This document shows, piece after piece, positions 8,582 through 16,142 of a stretch of DNA of 64,000 nt. The stretch lies in the NCBI GenBank assembly GCA_964536965.1, contig CAZIAL010000018.1, forward strand, positions 1 through 64,000, read 5' to 3'. The stretch comes from JACMQW01 sp964536965 (GTDB taxonomy: Bacteria > Bdellovibrionota > UBA1018). The notes under the pieces were generated by a model that saw only the letters and a program-made list of their open reading frames with translations, was not told the DNA's origin and ran no database searches. Position numbers and translations under genes: made by a program. Numbering within the stretch: the stretch's first letter is position 1; every line of letters starts with the position of its first letter.

Positions 8582-8609
8582 GAACGGGAATGTTGCAAGC
8601 CCGATGCCT

Positions 8610-11384
8610 CTAGGCGCCGAGCTGCGAGGGGACCGCGAGAAGGAAAGAATCGAGGCGGGTCTGGACTCCTGCAAAGGCGCGCCGGAGATTCTCGCGGCGG
8701 TCTTCCCACCACTGGATTTCCTGGTCGCTCACTCCCAGGTTTTTCTCCCGAAGCGCGCGGAGCCGCACGAGCTCGACCTCGATCGCCGACTGCATTTTCG
8801 CTTCCGCCGTCGCGCGCGCGACTTGCGCGAATTTCTCCCCGAGCGACTGTGCCTTCGACATCAGTCCACGGATTCGTTCGACCGGAATCTTCCGAACCAG
8901 TGGCGCGATGGATGGCGGCAGCGGGGTCAGGGCGGATCGAAACCTTTCCGCGGTCCATTCCGCCGTGAGTTCCTTGCCCGTGCCTTCGAGCAAAATTCGA
9001 ACGGGGGCCCGGGGAAAAAACTCTTCGGCGTACCAGTCGCCTGAACTCGCCGGGGGCTCCAGGACGAAATTAAATTCGACCACGAGAAGCGGAGCGGACC
9101 AGGCCGCTACGGATACATTGCCGAATTCCTGGTGCGCGATGGATTCGAGGGCGCCGTGGACCAGTGGGTGGTCCCACGAAAGAAGGGCCAAATCGTCCCG
9201 AGCCAGCGCCTGCTCCCGGGAAAGGGTAAAGCTCGCTCCTTCGGCGGGTAAGCCGGGAAAGTAGCCCGCGTACTGACTATGGCCCGGTTCGACGAAGATC
9301 GCGGTCTCATCCAGATCGTCCGAACTGATGCCCAACCCGTCGAAGAGGCTCTCCAGATCCTCGCGGAGCATGTCCGGCCTCTCGGCGGCCGCCACTTGCG
9401 CCGCGATTCGGGGAGCCTCGACGGGGTCGAACGAGTTCAACTCGATCAGACGATCCCGGCCCGCTTCGATTTCCGCGAGCTGTGCGCGGTTGCTTTCTCC
9501 GGCCCGGGCAAGAAGGGAGTCGAGAGACGTTTTCAATCCCGATTTTTTCGAAGTTTCCAACGATTCGAGTTCGTCCCGATACCGTTCGTACACGGCGCGG
9601 GCGCCCTGGGTAGGACTGCGGAAACCATCGAAGACCTCCTCGTGCCAGCGAAGTGCGAGTTCTTCGCGGCTACCTGCGAAGTACGGCACATGAATCTGGA
9701 TGTCGGATTTTTGCCCGATACGATCGAGTCGTCCGATTCGCTGTTCGAGAATGTCGGGATCGTAGGGAAGGTCGGCGAGAACCAGATGCGCCGCTTGCTG
9801 GAAGTTGCGGCCCTCGCCCCCGATCTCCGAGCAGAGGAGGATCGATGCGCCGTCAGGATCCGCGAAATAGGCGGCGTTCCGATCCCGAGCGAGGAGCGAA
9901 AGCTCCTCGTGGAACGCCACGGCCTTCAGCGCGAACTCGTCGCGGAGTCTGCGTTCCCATTCGGTCGCTCTCCTCGCTGAATTACAGATCAGGAGGGTCT
10001 TCTGTCCGCGGTTTTCCCGGGCGAACTCCGCCAGCCATTCCGTGAACGACTCGGTCGTATTCTTTCCATCGGTCTTCTTCAGCGGGTGTCGGACGAGATT
10101 ACGTTTCGGAAACGAAAAGTTCTCGAGCTCGACGACGCTTCGCGAGTTTCGGAAATAGACGCGTCCCGTCCCGAAATGGTCGACCAGCGCGAGCGCGAGT
10201 TCCCGCCGGCCGGCCGAACTGGCCGTTTCGGCAAGCTGGGCGGGGGTGACCTTTCCCTGGAGAAGTTTTTCGACCATGCGGAGTGTTTTTGCGGAAAGTT
10301 TCGCGCCGCCGAGCAGTTCATTCGCCAGCTGAGCGACCCCCCGATAGCGAGCATTTTCCTCACGAAACTTCGCCAGAGAGGGGAATCGGCGGGGATCGAT
10401 GAGATGTAGCCGGGAAAAGTGGCCGTCGATCCCGAGAAGTTCCGGAGTCGCGGTGAGCAGCAGAAGTCCCGGCGACTTTCGCGCGAGAGATTCGAGCGCG
10501 AGGTATTCGGCACTCGGAGTTCCTTCGGCCCAGGCGACCCGGTGGGCTTCGTCGACGATGACCAGATCCCAGGCAGCGGCGTCGAATTTCCCCTCGGCCC
10601 GGAGCTTCGCCAGGGATTCCAGGCTGAGGATGACTCGCTCCTGCTCCGCCAGGTCTTCCGCGGTCACGAGCTCGTCTTCTTCGCTCTGGGAGCTTGGCAC
10701 CCAGAACGAAAGGTTGAAACGCTTGAAAAGTTCCACGAACCACTGGTTGACGAGCGCTTCCGGAGCGATGATCAGCACGCGCCGCATGCGGCCCGTCACC
10801 CAGAGCCGATGGAGGATCCAGCCCGCTTCGATCGTCTTTCCGAGTCCTACTTCGTCGGCGAGGAGCGCGCGCGGAAGACCGCGAGAAGTGACTTCCTTCG
10901 TGACGTAAAGTTGGTGGGGAAGCAGGAGGGCCCGGGGGCCGACGAATCCGCGCGCCGGGGAGGAGGCGATCTCCGCGAGTCGAGATAAACTTCTTTGGCG
11001 GAGGAGATAAGCCGGAAGCGGATCGATTTGGCCGGCGACGAATCGCTCGATGGGGCGCTGGAAGGTCAGTCGAGGGGAGAGCTGGGTCTCGCAAAGCTCT
11101 CTTCCGTCTTTCGCAAAATACCAGAAAAGACGATCCCGAACTTCGACGCGTTCCACGACGAAGGCATCTCCTTCGCGCGGCAAGGCTTTTTCGCCGACCC
11201 GAAGTTCGAGCCGCCGAAGCGGGGCGGAACGCTTCCGGTAGAGTCGAGCCTGGGTCGCCGAAGGGAATTCGATCGCGACGGACATTTCGTCGATGGCTTT
11301 CACGAAACCGAGTCCGAGTTCAGGCTCGCCTTCGCTCGTCCAGCACTGGCCGATGGTAAAAGAGGGAGGAGAATTTAGCGTCAC
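8610..11384 (-). CDS. rapA: RNA polymerase-associated SNF2-family ATPase RapA
   Basis: The 924-aa protein has RapA architecture: an N-terminal beta-rich region (GQCWTSEGEPELGLGFVKAI), then the SNF2 helicase core with Walker A (LLADEVGLGKTIEAGWILHR), DEAH box (DLVIVDEAHRVAW), motif III (LLLTATPELLG), and the helicase C part with EIGGEGRNFQQAAHLVLADL and RIGRLDRIGQ. A long C-terminal domain follows. RapA recycles RNA polymerase after transcription. It starts with GTG and no clear ribosome site. Length is close to the E. coli enzyme (968 aa). Confidence 0.93.
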   Translation of the reverse strand: MTLNSPPSFTIGQCWTSEGEPELGLGFVKAIDEMSVAIEFPSATQARLYRKRSAPLRRLELRVGEKALPREGDAFVVERVEVRDRLFWYFAKDGRELCETQLSPRLTFQRPIERFVAGQIDPLPAYLLRQRSLSRLAEIASSPARGFVGPRALLLPHQLYVTKEVTSRGLPRALLADEVGLGKTIEAGWILHRLWVTGRMRRVLIIAPEALVNQWFVELFKRFNLSFWVPSSQSEEDELVTAEDLAEQERVILSLESLAKLRAEGKFDAAAWDLVIVDEAHRVAWAEGTPSAEYLALESLARKSPGLLLLTATPELLGIDGHFSRLHLIDPRRFPSLAKFREENARYRGVAQLANELLGGAKLSAKTLRMVEKLLQGKVTPAQLAETASSAGRRELALALVDHFGTGRVYFRNSRSVVELENFSFPKRNLVRHPLKKTDGKNTTESFTEWLAEFARENRGQKTLLICNSARRATEWERRLRDEFALKAVAFHEELSLLARDRNAAYFADPDGASILLCSEIGGEGRNFQQAAHLVLADLPYDPDILEQRIGRLDRIGQKSDIQIHVPYFAGSREELALRWHEEVFDGFRSPTQGARAVYERYRDELESLETSKKSGLKTSLDSLLARAGESNRAQLAEIEAGRDRLIELNSFDPVEAPRIAAQVAAAERPDMLREDLESLFDGLGISSDDLDETAIFVEPGHSQYAGYFPGLPAEGASFTLSREQALARDDLALLSWDHPLVHGALESIAHQEFGNVSVAAWSAPLLVVEFNFVLEPPASSGDWYAEEFFPRAPVRILLEGTGKELTAEWTAERFRSALTPLPPSIAPLVRKIPVERIRGLMSKAQSLGEKFAQVARATAEAKMQSAIEVELVRLRALREKNLGVSDQEIQWWEDRRENLRRAFAGVQTRLDSFLLAVPSQLGA

Positions 11385-11408
11385 GCGATTTCGTTATAAC
11401 ACGAAACC

Positions 11409-12290
11409 TTAGGTGACGTCTGCGTCTCGAGATTCGACGCCACTGCGTCGGAGCTGATAGGTCCATCCCGGAATCGCGAGGAGCCGGATGACCCACTTCG
11501 TCGGATCGAAATGGTGCCAGGCCGCGCCGTTGCGATAGTCGCTCGGATAGGCGTGGTGATAATTATGGTAGCCTTCGCCGAATGAGAAGAAAGGGAGCCA
11601 CCAGCTATCGCGGGCCGAAGTCCGCTCGGAATGTTTTTGATTTCCGAATCGGTGGGCGGCTGAATTCGTGAGGAACGTCGCGTGGTGGACCACGACGAGC
11701 CGAAGCAGGACGCCGTAAATCAGGCCAGCGCCCGGGCGTCCGAAAGCGAAACCGATGAGGAGCGGAAGCACGAGACCGGTGACGAACGCGATGAGCAGGT
11801 AATTGCGATGCTGCCACATGACGAGGCGGTCTTTCTTAAGATCGGGAACATTCGGGAAATCACGCGCGATCGAGGGTTGGAAAAATATCCAGCCGATATG
11901 CGCCCAGAAAAAACCCTTCTGGATATTGTAAGGGTCCGCCTCTGCGTCGGTATGCTGGTGGTGGTAGCGGTGGTCGGAAACCCAAGAAAGCGCGGAGTTC
12001 TGCAGGGCCGAAGCGCCGAAGCAGAGCAGGAGGAATTTCACGACCGAATTGCACTGGTAGGCGCGGTGGGCGAGATAGCGGTGGTACCCGGCGGTGATGC
12101 CCATGCCCGTCAGGGCATACATCAGAAGGAAAATAAAAAGGTCCGCACCGGTAAAGCCGTGGGCGCGAATATAGAAAAAGGTTCCCAGCAGAGCGGCGGG
12201 CGGAGTCAGTGTAATGATGAGCGCATTCGTCCAGTGGAAGCGACGAGGCAAAAGAGTTTCCGGCTGGAGCGCGGACGGAGGATGAACCAT
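11409..12290 (-). CDS. Membrane acyl-CoA/acyl-lipid desaturase (delta-9 type)
   Basis: The 293-aa integral membrane protein carries the three histidine boxes of di-iron desaturases: HRYLAH (70-75), DHRYHH (106-111) and the HNYHH box in EGYHNYHHAYPSDYRNG (around 240-254). Hydrophobic spans surround them (ALIITLTPPAALLGTFFYI, LLIAFVTGLVLPLLIGFAFG). The NGAAWHHFDPTKW tail is typical of bacterial stearoyl-CoA-type delta-9 desaturases. It would introduce a double bond into fatty acyl chains using O2, adjusting membrane fluidity. It is monocistronic, 24 bp downstream of rapA's start and on the same strand. Confidence 0.92.
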   Translation of the reverse strand: MVHPPSALQPETLLPRRFHWTNALIITLTPPAALLGTFFYIRAHGFTGADLFIFLLMYALTGMGITAGYHRYLAHRAYQCNSVVKFLLLCFGASALQNSALSWVSDHRYHHQHTDAEADPYNIQKGFFWAHIGWIFFQPSIARDFPNVPDLKKDRLVMWQHRNYLLIAFVTGLVLPLLIGFAFGRPGAGLIYGVLLRLVVVHHATFLTNSAAHRFGNQKHSERTSARDSWWLPFFSFGEGYHNYHHAYPSDYRNGAAWHHFDPTKWVIRLLAIPGWTYQLRRSGVESRDADVT

Positions 12291-12422
12291 GCTTAAAGAA
12301 TGCCGGTTCGACGCGGAGTTAGATAGGTGCGGGGAGTAAGAGTTGTGTAAGGTGCAGGCCCCGCACCGATCCAGGAGCTTCTAAGGGTCTAGGAGTGACC
12401 GAGAAAATATTTAAACGGATAT

Positions 12423-13376
12423 TTAAGAATTTTTGAGCAGCGTTTCCAGCTTGTCGAATGATCCGGTCCAGCCGGAAGACATTCCCGTTTTCTCTCGGTG
12501 GAAGGTCGCACGCTCTTCCGACGTGGCATCCCCGACGACTTCCCAGGTGACGGTGACCCGAGTCTGCGCAGGATCTTCGGCGGTAAAGACGACCGTCGTT
12601 TTCATCTTCTCCGGCCAGGTCGGCGCGAAAGGATGGCGAGCGGGACGTTCTCGCTCGTCGCAGAACTCCTGGGTGTAGACGATCCGCTCGAGAGGGGAAA
12701 TTTCGAGATAATGAGTGCGTCCATACATCGTGATCCCCGCGCCGTTGGACATGGAGTAAAAGGTCGATCCGCCGGCGCGAATTTCGGCGCGCAGGAACTC
12801 CATCGTAAATCCCGTCGGAGGCAGCCATCGCGCGAAATGTTTCGGCTCGGTCCACATGGCGAAAATTTTCGCTAGCGGCGCCTCGAAACTCCGGTTGATG
12901 ACGAAAGCGTCTTTCGCGTGAATTTCTTCCGAGAGATATTCGGCCAGTCGGTCCCAGGTCGCATCTCCGCCCGCCTTCTTGATGAATTTTTTCGTCTCCG
13001 CGGCGGCCTCGGGGGTCGCAAGGGCCATCGTCATTTCCATCTTCGTCTTTCCGTTCACCTCCTCGAAGGTGACCGTTACGCGGAAAAGCGGTGGACGATC
13101 GTCACTTGCGCCATGATCGTAAACGAGGCGCGAATATTTCACGACTTCGAGGTATTTCGTCTGGTTCGGATAGTCCGTTCCGTCCGGACCGTGCATCGTA
13201 TAGTTCCAGTGTCCTCCGTTCCGGAGATCCTTGCTATGGGTCGTCAGCCGGAATCCGCGAGGACCCCACCATTTCGCCACCTTCCGGGGATCCGTCCACG
13301 CATCCCAGACGAGTTTCACAGGTGCATCGTAAATTCGGGAGAGGTGGAGTTCATTCGGCTTATTTTTTGCGGACAT
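12423..13376 (-). CDS. Double SRPBCC (AHSA1-like) domain protein
   Basis: The 317-aa protein contains two tandem AHSA1/START-like domains, each opening with the same pattern: LHLSRIYDAPVKLVWDAWTD near residue 11, and VINRSFEAPLAKIFAMWTEP near 165. This is a duplicated hydrophobic-ligand-binding fold; most relatives have one copy. The start at 13376 has AAAGGTAG six bases upstream and overlaps the end of the ArsR gene by 17 bp, so the pair is translationally coupled. ArsR-SRPBCC pairs are common in bacteria and the ligand is generally unknown. Confidence 0.85.
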   Translation of the reverse strand: MSAKNKPNELHLSRIYDAPVKLVWDAWTDPRKVAKWWGPRGFRLTTHSKDLRNGGHWNYTMHGPDGTDYPNQTKYLEVVKYSRLVYDHGASDDRPPLFRVTVTFEEVNGKTKMEMTMALATPEAAAETKKFIKKAGGDATWDRLAEYLSEEIHAKDAFVINRSFEAPLAKIFAMWTEPKHFARWLPPTGFTMEFLRAEIRAGGSTFYSMSNGAGITMYGRTHYLEISPLERIVYTQEFCDERERPARHPFAPTWPEKMKTTVVFTAEDPAQTRVTVTWEVVGDATSEERATFHREKTGMSSGWTGSFDKLETLLKNS

Positions 13377-13749
13377 TTTTTCTACCTTTCGCGGTGGCCT
13401 TCTTTTTCTCGGTTTTTTGCACGGACTGGAGATATGCATCCAGGCGATCGAAGCTCGCTTCCCAAAACGCGTGGTACTGTTCCATCCAGTCCACGGCAAT
13501 CTTCAGCGGAACTCCGTTCAGCTTGCACGGACGCCACTGGGCCTCTCGCGACTTCGTGATGAGGCCGGCTTTCTCCAGGACTTTCAGATGCTTTGTCACG
13601 GCCGGAAGGCTCATTTTGGCTAGAAATGGCTGGGCCAAGACCGACACGCTCGCTTCTCCTTCGGAGAGGCGAGCGAGCATTGCGCGTCGGGTTGGATCCG
13701 CGAGCGCGGCGAAAGTTTGGCTGAGTCCTTCGTCCATAAGATCATCCAT
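13360..13749 (-). CDS. ArsR-family repressor controlling the double-SRPBCC gene
   Basis: The 129-aa winged-helix protein shows the ArsR signature: FAALADPTRRAMLARLSEGE, recognition helix region LPAVTKHLKVLEKAGLI, and wing SREAQWRPCKLNGVPL. No CxC metal motif is present, so it is not an arsenic sensor; it belongs to the SRPBCC-associated subgroup. The Lys/Arg-rich tail (KKKATAKGRKNVRKK) is extra. It heads a two-gene operon. A perfect 16-bp palindrome 37 bp upstream is its likely operator. Confidence 0.9.
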   Translation of the reverse strand: MDDLMDEGLSQTFAALADPTRRAMLARLSEGEASVSVLAQPFLAKMSLPAVTKHLKVLEKAGLITKSREAQWRPCKLNGVPLKIAVDWMEQYHAFWEASFDRLDAYLQSVQKTEKKKATAKGRKNVRKK

Positions 13750-13785
13750 CGGGAAGTTCCGCCCTAAAGGAGGGGCTTTCTGTAT

Positions 13786-13801
13786 TTAACCATATGGTTA
13801 A
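13786..13801. promoter_or_regulatory. Palindromic ArsR operator
   Basis: The perfect 16-bp palindrome TTAACCATATGGTTAA lies between the divergent ArsR gene (start 13749) and DoxX gene (start 13905). It shares the core TAACC-N4-GGTTA with the operator of the second ArsR-SRPBCC operon (19482-19501), which supports its role. Confidence 0.75.
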
Positions 13802-13904
13802 GTATAGGGGATGGAAGTGGATCCGTCAAGCCCGCGGCGGAACTTGTTCCTTTGCCCGAGAAACCTTCTCCGCGTTATGCTCGAGTAAAAAGTGAGGCAC
13901 TCGC

Positions 13905-14309
13905 ATGCGTAAAGCTCCGCTCGTCGCTCGGATACTGATGGGAATCGTTTTCTTCGGCGCCGGCTTGGCCGGCCTTCTGAATCTGGCGCCGCCTCCCGCC
14001 GACCTTCCCGAGGATCTGAAGACGTTCATGGCCGGAATGATGGCGACGAAGTATCTCTTTCCGCTCGTAAAAGTGACGGAAGTCGTTTGCGGAGCGCTCC
14101 TGATTTCGGGATTCTTCGTGCCGCTCGCGCTCGTCGTCCTTGCGCCGATCGTTCTGAATATCTTCCTGACCCATCTCTTCATGGCTCCGGACGGTCTCGC
14201 GCTTGCGGCGGTCCTCGTGATCCTCGAGGTCTACCTCGCGTTTTTCGCGAGCCCCTATCGAGACGCGATTCGGCCGCTCTTCGCGCCGAAGCCCCGCGCG
14301 AGCACTTAG
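13905..14309 (+). CDS. DoxX-family membrane protein
   Basis: The 134-aa protein has four hydrophobic segments and the DoxX pattern (ARILMGIVFFGAGLAGLLNL near the start, VKVTEVVCGALLISGFFVPL in the middle). DoxX proteins are small inner-membrane proteins of uncertain activity, sometimes linked to redox or thiosulfate metabolism. It is divergent from the ArsR-SRPBCC operon, sharing a 155-bp intergenic region that holds the ArsR palindrome, so it may be co-regulated (inference). Confidence 0.85.
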   Translation: MRKAPLVARILMGIVFFGAGLAGLLNLAPPPADLPEDLKTFMAGMMATKYLFPLVKVTEVVCGALLISGFFVPLALVVLAPIVLNIFLTHLFMAPDGLALAAVLVILEVYLAFFASPYRDAIRPLFAPKPRAST

Positions 14310-14332
14310 CGGGCGACGATTCGGCCAGTCCT

Positions 14333-15286
14333 TCAGCCGATGCGTTTATCCATGATTCGAAACCAAAGATGGGGCCACCATGCGATCCAGATCATTCCCG
14401 CATATCCGGTCGGGAGTTTTCGGGCGTCCGGCAGGAGCTCGAGCTGCGGATAGGGTTTCAGGGGTCTCATGTGATGGTCGGCATGCCGCTGGAGATGGAT
14501 GAGGAGTTCGCCCATGAGGAGCGAGTCGCTATCCCAGGAATGCCAGGGTTTTACGCCCTCCGCCTTTCCGTCGGGTAAGATCTTTCGCTCGAGGCCGTAG
14601 TGTTCGATGTAATCGATCGAGGTCAGGAGGAGGACCGCGACCGAAGCCTGGGCGAAAAAAAAGAGCAGTCCGCTCAATCCGAACGCAGCGGCGATTCCGG
14701 CGGCGATCACGACCGACACGAGACCGTGGGCGATCGTACGGTTCGGCTTGATGCGGTAGGCGCTTCTCCAGACTTGGAAAAGGGCGCGCGGAATATAGAG
14801 CTGGAGCCATTCGCCTTTTCGGGCCGTCGCCGGATCTTCGCGCCTCCCGACGTTCTTATGGTGACCATAGACATGCTCGGTGGCGTAGTGCCCATAACCC
14901 ACCCAGACGAGGAGCCATTCCCCGTAGAGACGCTGGGTAGGTTTTAATCTATGGACCCACTCATGCGCGAAGGTGATTCCCGTTCCCCCCGTCACGATTC
15001 CGACGGAGAGGGCGGAAAGCCAGAGCTGCGAATCGTTCCATCCGAGGGCGCGGACGGAATGCGCCCCGAAGACGATGAGCGCAGCGTGGTACGGCAAGTA
15101 AAGAGAGAGAAGTGGGGAGGCGGAGGCAGTCCGCGAGGCCGTCGAGAGTTTTACCTTGGGTAAAACCAAGTCGAGAAGCGGGAAAACGACGAGCGTGAGG
15201 GCGGGGGTCAGGTAGATCCAGGATCCGCCCCAGATGAGACCAGGCAGCGGAGTCAGAATGAAAAAGAGGATGAGAAGTTGCCCCAC
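14333..15286 (-). CDS. AlkB-like alkane/fatty-acid hydroxylase
   Basis: The 317-aa membrane protein has the four histidine-bearing motifs of alkane 1-monooxygenases: HEWVHR, EHVYGHHKNVG, YIEHYGLERK and LQRHADHHMRPLKPYPQLE. The non-heme di-iron enzyme hydroxylates a terminal methyl group using O2 and rubredoxin. At 317 aa it is shorter than classical AlkB (~400), and no rubredoxin gene or fusion is adjacent, so the substrate could be a lipid rather than an alkane. It begins with GTG. It is convergent with DoxX. Confidence 0.85.
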   Translation of the reverse strand: MGQLLILFFILTPLPGLIWGGSWIYLTPALTLVVFPLLDLVLPKVKLSTASRTASASPLLSLYLPYHAALIVFGAHSVRALGWNDSQLWLSALSVGIVTGGTGITFAHEWVHRLKPTQRLYGEWLLVWVGYGHYATEHVYGHHKNVGRREDPATARKGEWLQLYIPRALFQVWRSAYRIKPNRTIAHGLVSVVIAAGIAAAFGLSGLLFFFAQASVAVLLLTSIDYIEHYGLERKILPDGKAEGVKPWHSWDSDSLLMGELLIHLQRHADHHMRPLKPYPQLELLPDARKLPTGYAGMIWIAWWPHLWFRIMDKRIG

Positions 15287-15335
15287 CTCTAGAGTGTAGC
15301 ACGTCTCATCCTCTGCGAAATCGGGAGCGAAAGAC

Positions 15336-16097
15336 TTAGAACAGGCCCTTTTCGAGGCTGCGTTCCGTCAGGTAGGCGAAATCCTGGGTGCGGAGTTCGA
15401 CCAGGTTTCCCGTGCCATTCGCTTTGTCGAAGATGAAGGTCGCCAGCTTAGGCGCGAGGCGATCCCGCATTTCTCTCTCGAGCCGGGCGGCAATCGGCGG
15501 GCAGTATTTCTTCCCGAGTTTTCCGAGTCCGTTCCGGTTCGCCAGGCCTTGGCAGGCTCCCAGCGATGCATAGTAGGCGATGATGCCCGAGAAAGGAACG
15601 AAGTGGTCGGCGTAGTCGCCGCGGTTCCGTTTCGTGCTGCCTTGTTGCCAATCGCCGGCGGGCGCGAGAACGACGGGTATCGCGTAATTCATGATCTCGA
15701 CGTCTTTAATGAGATCGGAGTATTTCGAATCTTTGCCCAGAACTTTTTTCAGGGCGATCGCGAGGTCGGCGAGGACGCGCGAGAGCGGTTCGTGATCGCC
15801 GATATCGAAGAAGTGCCGGCGGAAAGCTTTCGTGGATTCGATGTCCCAGGCTTTGCGATAACGCGCGGCCAGGTCGGCGCGACCTTCGCGGGCCAGGGCA
15901 TCGGTGCTCAGCTCGACGATACGGTCCATGGCGCGGAATGCGATCTCCTGGGAGCGGCCCTCGACGAACTCCCGGATGAGCCCATCGCGAGCGTCCAGCG
16001 CGGCGCGGGTGCCGATAAAGGAAGCGGCATGGGCAGAGAGGGCGGTTAAAAGAAAGGTCGCGAGCAGCGTGGAAATCTTGGACATGCGTATTTTCAT
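15336..16097 (-). CDS. Secreted protein of unknown function
   Basis: The protein is about 253 aa with a signal peptide (MKIRMSKISTLLATFLLTALSAHA), giving a soluble periplasmic or exported product. The mature part is helical and charged, without a recognised family. Motifs to note are HFFDIGDHEPLSRVLADLAI, VVLAPAGDWQQGS and YADHFVPFSGIIAYYASLGA. The start at 16097 is chosen because it places the signal sequence at the N-terminus. It is 45 bp downstream of the NO reductase gene on the same strand. Confidence 0.65.
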   Translation of the reverse strand: MKIRMSKISTLLATFLLTALSAHAASFIGTRAALDARDGLIREFVEGRSQEIAFRAMDRIVELSTDALAREGRADLAARYRKAWDIESTKAFRRHFFDIGDHEPLSRVLADLAIALKKVLGKDSKYSDLIKDVEIMNYAIPVVLAPAGDWQQGSTKRNRGDYADHFVPFSGIIAYYASLGACQGLANRNGLGKLGKKYCPPIAARLEREMRDRLAPKLATFIFDKANGTGNLVELRTQDFAYLTERSLEKGLF

Positions 16098-16142
16098 GGC
16101 GAGACTAAAACCCGAAGCCTCCCGAATCGCCAAGCAGAATCG

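Noticed and set aside
15549..16049. 166-codon open frame opposite the secreted protein gene at 15336-16097
   Set aside because: No signal or motif; the minus-strand ORF has a proper signal peptide.
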